Position numbers and translations under genes: made by a program
The notes under the pieces: model-generated
Told to the model about the DNA's origin: nothing
Database searches by the model: none
What the model saw: only the letters and a program-made list of their open reading frames with translations
Shown: one piece after another, positions 1 through 9,498 of the stretch
Layout: the number at the start of each line of letters is the position of its first letter
Position numbering within the stretch: the first letter of the stretch is position 1
Source of the DNA: Prevotellaceae bacterium
Lineage (GTDB): Bacteria; Bacteroidota; Bacteroidia; Bacteroidales; Bacteroidaceae
DNA length: 64,000 nucleotides
Reading direction: 5' to 3'
NCBI GenBank assembly: GCA_028723525.1
Contig: JAQYET010000110.1
Span: 1 to 64,000, forward strand

Positions 1-93
1 GGAGGTTACTCTTCACACCATTTTCAGCGATTGCAAGAATCTGCAAAAATTCGTGTTAACGAATGTGAATATACAAAGAACTGGAAAAACGTC

Positions 94-156
94 TTTGCAG
101 ATGTTTGTATATTTTATTTTTGACGGCAGCTTCATTTGCAGATTTTTGTATATTTT
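94..156. repeat. Short direct repeat in the left intergenic end
   Basis: Two copies of a 22-bp word that begins TTTGCAGAT and ends TTTGTATATTTT lie at 94-115 and 135-156 and differ at one base. A partial third copy starts near 235, and an inverted fragment of the TTTGTATATT half lies near 68-78. The first 280 bases hold no convincing gene. Function unknown; the repeats could be remnants of a duplicated promoter or regulator site. Confidence 0.5.
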
Positions 157-280
157 CCGTCCCTCCTCCGTCCCTCCGCATAGTATCTATCCCCCGTAAT
201 TGGAGGGATATGCGCTGATTATCAGATACTTATATTTGCAGATTTTACATTCTGCATCGAAGAGTTTCTCCAGATCTCCA

Positions 281-1774
281 TTACGATGCTTTCAGTTTGT
301 CATAGCGTCTCAATATGCCCATGAGTCGCTGTTCTATCTCTGACACGCCGCCGTCAACGCCCGACTCTATGTTGAGCGGCATCACCGGGTCGTGCAGCGA
401 CATGCGCAGCAAGAACCAGCCTTTCTCTTTTGCTCCGTTGCAACTTATGCGTATTCCTTCATGGTTTGGAACGACTATTTCCCAGTCGCCGATGCCGGCG
501 ATAAGTTGAGGAAGCTCTGCCAATACGGTTTTGCCATATTCCGCAAAGTCCTCACAGGCAATAGAGAAACGTATCTCCTTGCTCTCTGCCGGTTTTTGAA
601 GTGTTGAAATCAACGAAGAAAGAGTTTTTCCCTTAACATTAAGTCGGGCAGCTTCAACCAAAAGTTTTGCTATAAGGAAGGCACCATCGTCAAGGAAATA
701 ATTCTCCTTCAGGGCTGCATGACCGGATGTTTCTATGGCGAGCCAGCTTTCTATGCCCTCACCGTTCAGCCGTAACGACTCGTTGATTACATTCTTATAC
801 CCACGCTTAAACCTGTGGTGCACTCCCCCATGCTCTTTGATGAAATCTGCAAGACCGACAGAGGTGATTGAGTCGGTAACGACAGTGCTGCCCGGATGTT
901 CCTTCAATATTATAGCAGAAATCAGTGCAATGAGCGAATTGCGGTTGATAGGCTCCCCGTTTTCATCTACGATTGCGGAGCGGTCAACATCGGTATCGAA
1001 AATGATGCCCAGTTGAGCACCGTTGCGCTTCACCGCTTCACAGACAGACTGCATAGCCTTTTTGTCTTCAGGATTAGGCACATGGTTAGGAAACATTCCG
1101 TCTGGCTCAAGAAATTGACTGCCCGAAATGTCTGCGCCCAACCGCTCCAGCACCTTGGTAGCAAAGAAACCTCCTGCTCCGTTGCCCGCATCAACAACAA
1201 TTTTCATGCCTCCGAGCGGTCTGTTATAATCAGGCAGAGCTGCTCCCCTGCGGATATAATCTACCAACATTGATGCGTAAGCATCCATGAAATCATACTT
1301 ATCCACGCTTCCCTTTGCTTCGGCAGACTCAAACTCGCCACTCTCCGCAATAGCCAAAATTGCAGATATGTCTTTCTTGTCAAGCCCTCCTTTCTTGGTG
1401 AAAAACTTCAATCCGTTACGGTTGAAAGGCAGATGGCTCGCTGTAACCATAATGCCTGCCGTTGTGGGGCGGTCCTTATCTACGGTTGCCATGAACATTG
1501 CCGGTGTTGACGCGATGCCGCAGTCGAACACTTTAGCACCGCTATCAATGAAACCTTCTATGAGCGAAGCCTTCAATACCGGACCAGATATTCGGGAATC
1601 GGTTCCTACTGCAATAGTCGGATTTATTGTACCGGTTTCCTCACGCAACCATTTCACGAACGATTGTGCCAGTGTCTTAACCACTTCCGGCGTAAGATTA
1701 ACATCCTCTCCCTCTACTCCCTCAATCGCTATACCGCGAATGTCTGAACCATTTTGAAGTTTTTTCCAATTCAT
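281..1774 (-). CDS. Phosphomannomutase/phosphoglucomutase family protein
   Basis: An alpha-D-phosphohexomutase that interconverts hexose 6-phosphate and 1-phosphate to feed sugar nucleotides. About 497 residues from the chosen start. The phosphoserine loop TASHLP (Ser near 113), the metal loop DTDVDRS and the sugar-binding ETSGHA are all visible, in the family order. I start it at the Met of MNWKKLQ because the -7 element TAACTTTG at 1817-1824 overlaps the more upstream Met, which would be untranscribed. It stands alone on the minus strand. Whether glucose, mannose or glucosamine phosphate is the main substrate cannot be told from sequence. A second, larger phosphomutase lies at 37.6 kb. Confidence 0.9.
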   Translation of the reverse strand: MNWKKLQNGSDIRGIAIEGVEGEDVNLTPEVVKTLAQSFVKWLREETGTINPTIAVGTDSRISGPVLKASLIEGFIDSGAKVFDCGIASTPAMFMATVDKDRPTTAGIMVTASHLPFNRNGLKFFTKKGGLDKKDISAILAIAESGEFESAEAKGSVDKYDFMDAYASMLVDYIRRGAALPDYNRPLGGMKIVVDAGNGAGGFFATKVLERLGADISGSQFLEPDGMFPNHVPNPEDKKAMQSVCEAVKRNGAQLGIIFDTDVDRSAIVDENGEPINRNSLIALISAIILKEHPGSTVVTDSITSVGLADFIKEHGGVHHRFKRGYKNVINESLRLNGEGIESWLAIETSGHAALKENYFLDDGAFLIAKLLVEAARLNVKGKTLSSLISTLQKPAESKEIRFSIACEDFAEYGKTVLAELPQLIAGIGDWEIVVPNHEGIRISCNGAKEKGWFLLRMSLHDPVMPLNIESGVDGGVSEIEQRLMGILRRYDKLKAS

Positions 1775-1816
1775 GTAAAAACAATTATTATACCGCTTGG
1801 GGTTAAATTTGCGATG

Positions 1817-1846
1817 CAAAGTTAGATAAATAAAACGAGTTGGAAA
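1817..1846 (-). promoter_or_regulatory. Promoter of the phosphohexomutase gene
   Basis: The -7 element TAACTTTG (1817-1824) has a weak -33 TTTC 18 bp upstream (1843-1846). Transcription would start near 1810, which sets the translation start at 1774. Confidence 0.5.
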
Positions 1847-1927
1847 AATATTTCGATATAAACTTTATATGCTTTCAGCCTCCTGTTTACGGCATACCGG
1901 CGATTGTTTAGATATATAACGCAGAGC

Positions 1928-2008
1928 AAAACAGGCGAAATTGGTTGGCAAAATCGGCGATTTTATATTGCAATTTCGCCGATTTTATATTCTAAATTCG
2001 GCGATTTT
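1928..2008. repeat. 22-bp-phased palindromic array, locus A
   Basis: Four 15-bp units start at 1928, 1950, 1972 and 1994, exactly 22 bp apart. The last three carry the TCGSCGA core; the first is degenerate (CAGGCGA). Spacers are 7 bp and differ in sequence. The array sits about 80 bp upstream of the phosphohexomutase promoter and downstream of the EF-G paralogue. Together with the terminator at 2126-2160 it accounts for most of the 422-bp gap. Confidence 0.85.
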
Positions 2009-2125
2009 ACTTTATGAGACATGCGCTTTTGGCAAGTAATAGATAATCAATGAGTTTTGAAATAGAGCTTTAATATATGCCGACAGATATGCTTATTTCC
2101 GGTGGATCTTCTGCCGGTGAAAAAC

Positions 2126-2160
2126 AAAGGTTGGCAAGGTGTCTCCCCTGCCAACCTTTT
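2126..2160 (-). terminator. Terminator of the EF-G paralogue
   Basis: An 11-bp perfect stem (2126-2136 with 2149-2159) is followed on the minus strand by TTTGTTTTT. It lies 37 bp beyond the stop codon at 2197. Confidence 0.85.
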
Positions 2161-2196
2161 AAACATGTTATATATGCAAAATCAGATGCCGCCTTG

Positions 2197-4356
2197 TTAT
2201 TCTTCTTCGGAAGCCTCTGCCTCATGCTGCTTGATGAGTTCTGTCTGTATGTCCGTAGGAACAAGTTCGTAACTTGCGAACTTTGTTGAGAACGAAGCAC
2301 GACCACCTGTGAGAGAACTGAGCGCGATAGAATAACTTGAGAGTTCTTTCAAAGGAATCTTCGCCGACAGTTTCTGATAACCTGCCTCGCTGTCCATACC
2401 CATGATGAGGGCTCGGCGTCCCTGCAGGTCGCTCATCACGTCGCCCATATAGTCTGACGGAACGAATACCTCAAGGTCGTAGATTGGCTCAAGAATTTTA
2501 GGACCGGCATTCTTGAACGCTTCTGCGAAAGCCTGACGCGCTGCGAGCATGAACGAAAGCTCATTTGAATCAACCGGGTGCATCTTGCCGTCATACACAA
2601 TCACACGAACATCGCGGGCATAAGAACCGGTAAGCGGTCCCTGCTCCATACGCGCCATAATTCCTTTAAGGATGGCAGGCATGAAACGTGCATCAATGGC
2701 ACCACCCACAACAGAGTTAATGAATACGAGTTTTCCACCCCATTCAAGGTCTATTTCTTCCTTGTTCTTGATGTTCATGCGATACTCCTGCCCGCCAAAC
2801 TTATATGCCGTTGGGTCGGGCATGCCTTCTGCATACGGTTCAACGATGAGATGCACCTCACCGAACTGTCCTGCACCACCCGACTGTTTCTTGTGTCGAT
2901 AGTCTGCACGCGCTGCCTTGGTGATGGTCTCACGATAAGGAATCTTCGGCTCTTCATACTTAATCTGTATCTTCTCGTTGTTTTCCATACGCCACTTCAA
3001 CGTGCGCAGATGGAACTCACCCTGACCGTGAACGATAATTTGTTTCAGTTCCTTCGACTGTTCCACAACCCACGTCGGGTCTTCCTGACGCATCCTCGTG
3101 AGCGCAGCCATCATCTTCTCGGTGTCACTCTCGTTCACTGCTTTCACCGCACGAGAGTATTTCGAGTTGGGATATTTGATGAAATCGAAACGGTGTTCCA
3201 CGTCTTTATCATTGAGAGTGTTACCCGTCTTCACGTCCTTCAGTTTCACTGTGCAGCCGATGTCACCGGCGCATAGTTCCTCCACAGGCTGCCTGTTGGC
3301 TCCGGCGCATACGTTGATGCTCGCAATGCGCTCCTTCGAACTACGGTCGGCATTTGTCAGGTCGGCACCGGTCTTCAGCGTTCCGCTCATCACTTTGAAG
3401 TAAGAAACTTCACCGATGTGTGGCTCCATACCAGTCTTGAAGAAATATACAGAAGTCGGAGCGGTGCTGTCTGCAGCCACTTCCTCTCCACGAGTATTGC
3501 GCATCTTTGGCATGTCACTTACGAAAGGAACCACATTTCCGAGGAACTCCATAAGTCTGCGCACACCCATCGATTTGCCTCCGCATACACAGAATACCGG
3601 GAAAATTCCACGTGTTACAAGTCCTTTGCGTATTCCCTCACGCATTTCGTCCTCTGTGAGAGCCTCCTCCATGAAGAATTTCTCCATCAAAGCTTCGTCA
3701 TTCTCTGCCGCAGCCTCAACAAGGGCGGCATGCAATTCCTTTGCCTTGTCCATCTCTTCGGCAGGAATGTCCTCAATGATAGGAGCTCCTCCCTCCGGTT
3801 TCCAAGAGTATTTTTTCATCAGAAGCACATCTATGAGTGAATTGAAACCCGGTCCGGTGGCAATGGGATATTGCACCTGCACACACTTCTGACCGTATAT
3901 TTCCTTCATTTGTGCCATCACTGAGTCGAAATCACAGTTCTCGCGGTCGAGCTGATTGATGAGGAATATTACGGGTTTCTTGAGTTTTTCGGTATAACGG
4001 AAGATGTTCTGCGTACCCACTTCCGGACCGTATTGTCCGTTTATCAGAACCAAAGCTTGGTCGGTAACATTGAGTGCCGTTATTGCTCCACCGACGAAGT
4101 CGTCGCTTCCGGGGCAGTCTATAATGTTAAGTTTCTTGTTGTTCCACTCCACGTTGAACACTGTAGAGAACACAGAATAGCCATATTCCTGCTCCACAGG
4201 GAAGTAATCGCTTACGGTGTTCTTACCTTCCACAGTACCACGGCGTTTGATTACTCCACTTTCAAACAACATACTCTCGGCAAGTGTGGTCTTGCCGCTA
4301 CCCGCACTGCCAAGCAATGCGATGTTTTTAATCTCGTTAGTTTTATATACTCTCAT
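2197..4356 (-). CDS. fusA2: EF-G paralogue (EF-G2-type) with degraded GTPase motifs
   Basis: A 719-residue ribosomal translocase paralogue with the full EF-G domain order. The P-loop is kept as GSAGSGKTT. The G2 segment reads EQEYGYS instead of EQERGIT. G3 reads DCPGSD, so the catalytic His of DTPGH is a Ser. G4 reads NQLD instead of NKxD. Domain IV keeps GGAGQFGEV. From memory of published work, Bacteroides EF-G2 works in translation without measurable GTP hydrolysis and helps gut colonisation; these substitutions fit that type. The canonical fusA is not in this window. The gene is divergent from hemW, has its own terminator, and may have a leader of about 117 nt. A ribosomal-protection resistance protein is less likely. 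Confidence 0.9.
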   Translation of the reverse strand: MRVYKTNEIKNIALLGSAGSGKTTLAESMLFESGVIKRRGTVEGKNTVSDYFPVEQEYGYSVFSTVFNVEWNNKKLNIIDCPGSDDFVGGAITALNVTDQALVLINGQYGPEVGTQNIFRYTEKLKKPVIFLINQLDRENCDFDSVMAQMKEIYGQKCVQVQYPIATGPGFNSLIDVLLMKKYSWKPEGGAPIIEDIPAEEMDKAKELHAALVEAAAENDEALMEKFFMEEALTEDEMREGIRKGLVTRGIFPVFCVCGGKSMGVRRLMEFLGNVVPFVSDMPKMRNTRGEEVAADSTAPTSVYFFKTGMEPHIGEVSYFKVMSGTLKTGADLTNADRSSKERIASINVCAGANRQPVEELCAGDIGCTVKLKDVKTGNTLNDKDVEHRFDFIKYPNSKYSRAVKAVNESDTEKMMAALTRMRQEDPTWVVEQSKELKQIIVHGQGEFHLRTLKWRMENNEKIQIKYEEPKIPYRETITKAARADYRHKKQSGGAGQFGEVHLIVEPYAEGMPDPTAYKFGGQEYRMNIKNKEEIDLEWGGKLVFINSVVGGAIDARFMPAILKGIMARMEQGPLTGSYARDVRVIVYDGKMHPVDSNELSFMLAARQAFAEAFKNAGPKILEPIYDLEVFVPSDYMGDVMSDLQGRRALIMGMDSEAGYQKLSAKIPLKELSSYSIALSSLTGGRASFSTKFASYELVPTDIQTELIKQHEAEASEEE

Positions 4357-4479
4357 ACCATTAAGATTTAGGTTTATACTATCATTTTGTTTATTCGTGG
4401 GGTTAAAGTTAATGATTTTTATTAAGAAAGCGGAAGTAATAGTTGAGAATTATTTGCGGTTTAACATTATTTTATATTG

Positions 4480-4487
4480 CAAATATA
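4480..4487 (-). promoter_or_regulatory. Possible -7 element for the EF-G paralogue
   Basis: TATATTTG on the minus strand matches TAnnTTTG, but I see no good -33 element. If used, it gives an untranslated leader of about 117 nt. Confidence 0.3.
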
Positions 4488-4521
4488 ATTCTCGGGTAAG
4501 GTTTAACGTTTTTAGAAGGGT

Positions 4522-5655
4522 TTGAAATCATTATATATACATATTCCGTTCTGTGAGAGCCGCTGCATCTATTGCGGTTTCTACAGCACCACAGATTTGG
4601 TGCTGCGCAACGACTATGTTGATGCGCTCGTGCAGGAGATGATGATGCGCGAGGCAGGGAGCAACATAGGTACTATTTATCTCGGCGGAGGCACTCCGTC
4701 GCAACTCACCGAAGAGCAGTTACGGAAAGTGTTATATAATATAAATAAGGTGTATAACGTTGAGCGGGATGCCGAGATTACGATTGAGTGTAACCCCGAT
4801 GATATAGACGGGAGGTTTGCCGGGAGTTTGGCAGACATGGGGTTTAATCGTGTAAGTCTGGGCGCACAGACATTTTCTGACGAGCGACTGCAACTCATAA
4901 GACGGCGGCACAGTGCCCGGCAGGTGGATGATGCGGTAACGATGCTGCGCAAGGCGGGAATAAGGAATATAAGTATCGACATTATGTTCGGCTTCCCCGG
5001 CGAAACACTTGAAGACTGGGAGAACGATATCAGCCATGCTCTCTCTCTTGAACCGCAACACATTTCCGCCTACACTCTTATGGTGGAGGAAAACACTGTT
5101 CTGCATCGTCTTGTTGGCGAAGGTAAGATAAGCGTTGCCGATGACGAACTGTGCCTTGCCATGTTCGAACATCTTACGGAAAGGCTGGCATCAGCAGGCT
5201 ACGAACATTACGAAATATCAAACTTCGCGAAACTTTATTCTTCCGACACCAGACGGTCAGAATACAGGTCGGTTCACAACAGCAACTATTGGGCCGACGT
5301 GCCATATATCGGCATCGGAGCAGCAGCCCACTCTTATGATTTGCGAGAACGCTCGTGGAATGTGGCAAATATCACCGAATACATACGCATTGCCAAAAGC
5401 GGCAAACGCCCGACAGAGGGGAATGAAACAATAGACAGCATCACTCATTACAACGACATCGTGACAACAGCAATGCGCACACGCGAGGGCATACCGCTCA
5501 ACAGACTGACACGGGAGCAGCTCAACTATCTACTGAAAACAGCACGCCTCATGGCAGAACGCGGTCTGGTTGACATCAGCGACACCCATGTAAGCCTCAC
5601 GCATCGTGGAATTTTTGTAAGCGATTCGGTAATGGCAGAACTTATAAAAATATAA
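4522..5655 (+). CDS. hemW: HemW-type radical SAM protein (heme chaperone family)
   Basis: A 377-residue HemN-like radical SAM protein. The cluster motif is C-ESR-C-IY-C near residues 10-17, the CX3CX2C spacing of HemW, inside YIHIPFCESRCIYC. A GGGTPS motif follows near residue 57. HemW proteins are heme-binding chaperones and not coproporphyrinogen oxidases. The start must be TTG at 4522: an in-frame TAG lies at 4513-4515, and the motif begins only a few codons in, so no ATG can serve. Unusually for this phylum, the purine-rich AGAAGGG stands just upstream and may help recognition of the TTG. The gene is divergent from the EF-G paralogue. Confidence 0.88.
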   Translation: MKSLYIHIPFCESRCIYCGFYSTTDLVLRNDYVDALVQEMMMREAGSNIGTIYLGGGTPSQLTEEQLRKVLYNINKVYNVERDAEITIECNPDDIDGRFAGSLADMGFNRVSLGAQTFSDERLQLIRRRHSARQVDDAVTMLRKAGIRNISIDIMFGFPGETLEDWENDISHALSLEPQHISAYTLMVEENTVLHRLVGEGKISVADDELCLAMFEHLTERLASAGYEHYEISNFAKLYSSDTRRSEYRSVHNSNYWADVPYIGIGAAAHSYDLRERSWNVANITEYIRIAKSGKRPTEGNETIDSITHYNDIVTTAMRTREGIPLNRLTREQLNYLLKTARLMAERGLVDISDTHVSLTHRGIFVSDSVMAELIKI

Positions 5656-5722
5656 TTAACACACCTTGATAATCAAATAATAAAGACTATCTTGTGAAAT
5701 GATGTTAACATATAGATATTTT

Positions 5723-5754
5723 CTTGTAAGAATAAATATTTTTTTATAAATTTG
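5723..5754 (+). promoter_or_regulatory. Promoter of the secreted 321-aa protein
   Basis: CTTG (5723-5726), 20 bp, then TAAATTTG (5747-5754). The predicted start near 5761 leaves an untranslated leader of about 80 nt in a very AT-rich stretch. Confidence 0.6.
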
Positions 5755-5841
5755 TACCGATTAGTTAAATATGTCACCGACATATCTGATGATATTGAAA
5801 TAAAGCCATCGGAATATCTAATTTTAACCAAATAAGTTAAT

Positions 5842-6807
5842 ATGAGCAACATGATTACCAAACAAAAGATGGAAACTAATGTATTCCTTACAGCCATTGT
5901 TTTAGTGGCTATGATTTCATTCACATCAGTATCTAAAGTGTCTGCGCAGGGCTACGGAATAAAGTTGGCGGGTGTAGAGATAAATGAAGAAAACGCTGCC
6001 GACGTGCTTGCCGACGGAGGAAAGATTGTTTATGACCATGCTTCACGCACGCTGACGCTGAACGATGCTGTGGTTGAGTATGGTTTACCGGCACTACTCG
6101 AAATAGGGAATAATCCGGACACCATAACGCTCGTTCTTAACGGATATAACAGATTTAACGGTGAGGGTTGGGTTGTATTCTCAGATTCTCACCTGCGTAT
6201 AACCGGTAGTGGCAGTTTGCTCATTGAAAACGGTACAATGGCTATAGCAATGGCACACTACAAAAGCCTTACCATTGACGGAGGTTGTTCACTTGACTTG
6301 AGAGGTCGCTTCTATGGACTCACCACATATCAGGGTGGAGGCGAGTTGAAAATAAATGCTTCTACGGTGAGAGTGGAAGGTCCCGGTTACGGTTCTATAC
6401 TCGACTTCAAGAAAATCATATTGGAAAACTGCTACATTGAAGAGCCTGAAAATGCCGTGATTGCAACGAAGGTGTATAAGGACGAGCAGGGAAACGTGAC
6501 AGAAACAGTTGAACTTATAGCTATTGGTGAAACAATTTGCAAATTGCCGATACTTATTGTTCCGGAAGTTACTAACTCTGTCTCTCAGATTACCGGACAG
6601 GCTGCAGTGGTGGAAGGTCATCGCGGATTCGTGAGAGTCATAACCAACGAGAATAACGATGCGTCAAAACGCTGCGAAGTATTCACTACATCGGGTATGT
6701 CTGTGCTCAACATCGCTCTGTCTAACAAACTAACCGACATCTATCTGAAGCCGGGCATGTATATCGTGTCTATCGACGGACAGAACACTAAGGTTGTTGT
6801 AGAGTAA
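5842..6807 (+). CDS. Secreted protein with T9SS-like C-terminal sorting domain
   Basis: A 321-residue protein of unknown function. The N-terminus has a long signal peptide ending near SKVSAQG. Residues about 40-200 form short beta-rich repeats with asparagine turns (LTLND, ITLVLNG, LRITGSG, LTIDGG), which suggests a parallel beta-helix. The last 45 residues (VFTTSGMSV, then YLKPGMYIVSIDG, ending in KVVVE) look like a Por secretion system type A sorting domain, so export to the surface is likely. It is a monocistron with its own promoter and terminator. No catalytic residues are apparent; a sugar-binding or adhesive role is a guess. Confidence 0.8.
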   Translation: MSNMITKQKMETNVFLTAIVLVAMISFTSVSKVSAQGYGIKLAGVEINEENAADVLADGGKIVYDHASRTLTLNDAVVEYGLPALLEIGNNPDTITLVLNGYNRFNGEGWVVFSDSHLRITGSGSLLIENGTMAIAMAHYKSLTIDGGCSLDLRGRFYGLTTYQGGGELKINASTVRVEGPGYGSILDFKKIILENCYIEEPENAVIATKVYKDEQGNVTETVELIAIGETICKLPILIVPEVTNSVSQITGQAAVVEGHRGFVRVITNENNDASKRCEVFTTSGMSVLNIALSNKLTDIYLKPGMYIVSIDGQNTKVVVE

Positions 6808-6816
6808 AAATAAAAT

Positions 6817-6861
6817 AATGAACCCCGAAAGTTTGATTGATACATACTTTCGGGGTTCATT
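6817..6861. terminator. Bidirectional terminator
   Basis: A perfect 16-bp inverted repeat (6817-6832 with 6846-6861) with a 13-nt loop lies between two convergent genes. A- and T-rich flanks on both sides suit termination in both directions. Confidence 0.85.
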
Positions 6862-6896
6862 GCGTTTTGTCATCCTCACGAGAATAATCCGCCGGC

Positions 6897-9461
6897 TTAA
6901 TATTCAAGCCACCTTACATAGGCGAAGTCCTGACGGTGAGGCAGAAGGTCGTTCTTGGGGAACATTCTCACTGCAGTCTTGTAACTGCCGGCATTGTCTG
7001 TCTCGAACGTCGTTTCAAAGGTGTATTGATTTCCGTCCTTGGCAACCACCTTGAACGGATGTACGGCGTTTATATGTTCTTCTCCGTCGGCATCTGTTCT
7101 CACCGAAACATATTCCAGTCCGATAGCATCATCAAGCCCCTGCACGTCAACTACCATTCTGAATGTGTATTTCATGCCGCTAATCGGCCCTTCTTTCGGG
7201 ATGTCGTTCTCCGAAGAAACCACACGTATGGAGTCCCAACGTTCTGCCACAGTTTCTTTCCACTGCGCAAGTTCCTTTGCAACACGGTAGTTGTCGGCAT
7301 TCAACTGCTTGAAGCGCAGAGCCTCCTTGGTGTAGAACTTGTCATAATAGTCATCAAGCTGACGCTTCATTGTATAGTGCGGAGCTATTGTAGCAATGGA
7401 GTTTTTTATAACTTTTATCCATCCCTCGCTATATCCTGCGCTGTTCTTGTCATAATACAAGGGTATTATTTCATTCTCAAGCAAGCCATATATTGTGGCA
7501 GCATCGAGTTGATCTTGATATGTCTGATTTTGATAGGTGCGTTTTTCGGTGAGAGCCCAACCAGCCCCTTCACGATAACCTTCAAACCACCAACCGTCGC
7601 GTACAGAAAGGTTTACGACGCCGTTCATTTCGGCTTTCTCTCCTGAAGTGCCCGAAGCTTCAAGTGGTCGTGTAGGTGTGTTCATCCAAATGTCCACCCC
7701 CGACACGAGACGACGTGCCAACCGGAAGTCGTAGTCCTCAAGGAATATAATCTTACCGAGGAATTCCGGTCGCTGACTTATCTCATATATCTTCTTTATC
7801 AGTCCCTGCCCTGCCCCGTCTGCGGGATGTGCCTTGCCCGAGAACAGGAACTGCACCGGGCGTTCCGGATTGTTAACGATTGCCGAAAGCCTGTCAAGGT
7901 CGGTGAATAACAGGTGGGCACGCTTATAGGTTGCAAAACGGCGGCAGAAGCCTATAATCAAAGCATTGGGGGTAATTTTGTCAAGCAATGAAAGCACACG
8001 CGAGGGCTCGCCTTGATTCTTGAGCCAATTTTCCCTGAACTTTGTACGTATATAGTCGGTTAGTTTCTGCTTTAGAGCCATGCGTGTTTCCCATATTTCC
8101 TCGTCAGGAACATTGTATATGGCATGCCATATTGCCTCATTGCTTTGGTCGCTCAAATGCTTCTCATCGAAATATTTTGCGTAAAGTTTTCGCCATTCCG
8201 TTGCACACCATGACGGGAAGTGAACTCCGTTGGTGACATAGCCCACATGGTTCTCTTCAGGTAAATAGCCTTTCCACATTGGGGCAAACATTTTTTGGCT
8301 CACCAATCCGTGAAGTTTGCTCACACCATTGACCTCCTGACATGTGTTTATTGCAAATGTACTCATTGAGAATTTCTCGTTTTTGTCGTCGGGATTGGTG
8401 CGTCCCATTCCGATGAACTCTTCCCATGATATGCCGAGCATACCGGGATAACTGCCGAGATATTTCCCGAACAGGCTTTCATCAAAATAGTCGTGGCCCG
8501 CCGGCACCGGCGTATGACAAGTGTAAAGACCGCTTGCCCGCACAAGCTCCAATGCTTGATTGAATGTGAGTCCGTCGTCTTTGATGTAATCCACGAGCCG
8601 CTGCAGGTTGCAGAGCGCGGCATGTCCTTCGTTGCAATGATATATATCCTTCTTTATTCCGAGTTTTTTCAATGTCAATATTCCGCCTATACCGAGCATT
8701 ATTTCCTGTTTCAGGCGGTTCTCCCAGTCGCCGCCATAAAGGGTATGGGTTATCGGTTTGTCGAACTCTGAGTTCATCTCATTGTCTGTATCAAGCAGAT
8801 ATAATGATATTCTTCCCACGTTGACGCGCCACACATAGGCATGAACATGGTAGTTCATGTAGGGAACATCCACAACCATCGGTGTTCCGTCCTCGTTCAT
8901 CTGACGCTCTATGGGCAGGGATTTGAAATTCTGCGCCTCATAATTTGCCACTTGCTGACCGTCAATGCTAAGGCTTTGCGTGAAATAACCGAAACGATAG
9001 AGGAAGCCCACCGCACACATATCCACGTTAGAGTCTGACGCTTCTTTGAGATAATCGCCTGCAAGTATTCCGAGACCTCCGGAGTAAATCTTCAACACTT
9101 GGTTAAGACCGAACTCCATACAGAAGTATGCTACCGAGGCACGTTTGTCGTTAGGGGCAACATCCATGTATTTTCTGAAGAGGCTGTAAACCTTCTCAAC
9201 GTTCTTCATTATCTCCTTGTCGTTCAAGATTTCTTCCTTTCGCTCGTAACTTAGACGCTCAAGCAAAAGCACAGGGTTGTTGTTTACTTCTTCGTATAAT
9301 TCTTTGTCAAGACTTCTCCAAAGGTCACAAGCCTCATAGTTCCATGCCCACCACAAGTTATGTGCCAATTCATCAAGACACTTCAAGCCCTCCGGGAGCC
9401 TCGATTTCACTGAAAGTTCTTTCCAATTAGGAGCATTGGAATAATCTGTCTTTATCTTCAT
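6897..9461 (-). CDS. glgP: Alpha-glucan (glycogen) phosphorylase, GT35
   Basis: Releases glucose 1-phosphate from glycogen. At 854 residues it is the long form of the alpha-glucan phosphorylase subfamily, which lacks the N-terminal layout of classical GlgP. The start [16 protein letters not shown] and the segment HNLWWAWN near residue 35 are typical. The cofactor region reads [14 protein letters not shown] (Lys near residue 610), matching the PLP lysine region of the family. It follows the GT3 glycogen synthase by 37 bp and is surely co-transcribed. No branching or debranching enzyme is nearby. Confidence 0.93.
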   Translation of the reverse strand: MKIKTDYSNAPNWKELSVKSRLPEGLKCLDELAHNLWWAWNYEACDLWRSLDKELYEEVNNNPVLLLERLSYERKEEILNDKEIMKNVEKVYSLFRKYMDVAPNDKRASVAYFCMEFGLNQVLKIYSGGLGILAGDYLKEASDSNVDMCAVGFLYRFGYFTQSLSIDGQQVANYEAQNFKSLPIERQMNEDGTPMVVDVPYMNYHVHAYVWRVNVGRISLYLLDTDNEMNSEFDKPITHTLYGGDWENRLKQEIMLGIGGILTLKKLGIKKDIYHCNEGHAALCNLQRLVDYIKDDGLTFNQALELVRASGLYTCHTPVPAGHDYFDESLFGKYLGSYPGMLGISWEEFIGMGRTNPDDKNEKFSMSTFAINTCQEVNGVSKLHGLVSQKMFAPMWKGYLPEENHVGYVTNGVHFPSWCATEWRKLYAKYFDEKHLSDQSNEAIWHAIYNVPDEEIWETRMALKQKLTDYIRTKFRENWLKNQGEPSRVLSLLDKITPNALIIGFCRRFATYKRAHLLFTDLDRLSAIVNNPERPVQFLFSGKAHPADGAGQGLIKKIYEISQRPEFLGKIIFLEDYDFRLARRLVSGVDIWMNTPTRPLEASGTSGEKAEMNGVVNLSVRDGWWFEGYREGAGWALTEKRTYQNQTYQDQLDAATIYGLLENEIIPLYYDKNSAGYSEGWIKVIKNSIATIAPHYTMKRQLDDYYDKFYTKEALRFKQLNADNYRVAKELAQWKETVAERWDSIRVVSSENDIPKEGPISGMKYTFRMVVDVQGLDDAIGLEYVSVRTDADGEEHINAVHPFKVVAKDGNQYTFETTFETDNAGSYKTAVRMFPKNDLLPHRQDFAYVRWLEY

Positions 9462-9498
9462 AATCTTATATTTAATTGTTTTTCTTGTTTGCTATCCA

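Noticed and set aside
1928..2008. CRISPR-like array
   Set aside because: The repeats are 15 bp and the spacers only 7 bp, four short arrays exist, and no cas gene is present; phased palindromes are the better description.
2070..2306. 78-residue ORF opposite or beside the EF-G end
   Set aside because: Overlaps the EF-G gene and its terminator, with no coding signs.
2197..4356. Tetracycline ribosomal-protection protein (TetM/TetQ-like)
   Set aside because: Those keep active GTPase motifs including DTPGH; this protein has lost them and fits EF-G2.
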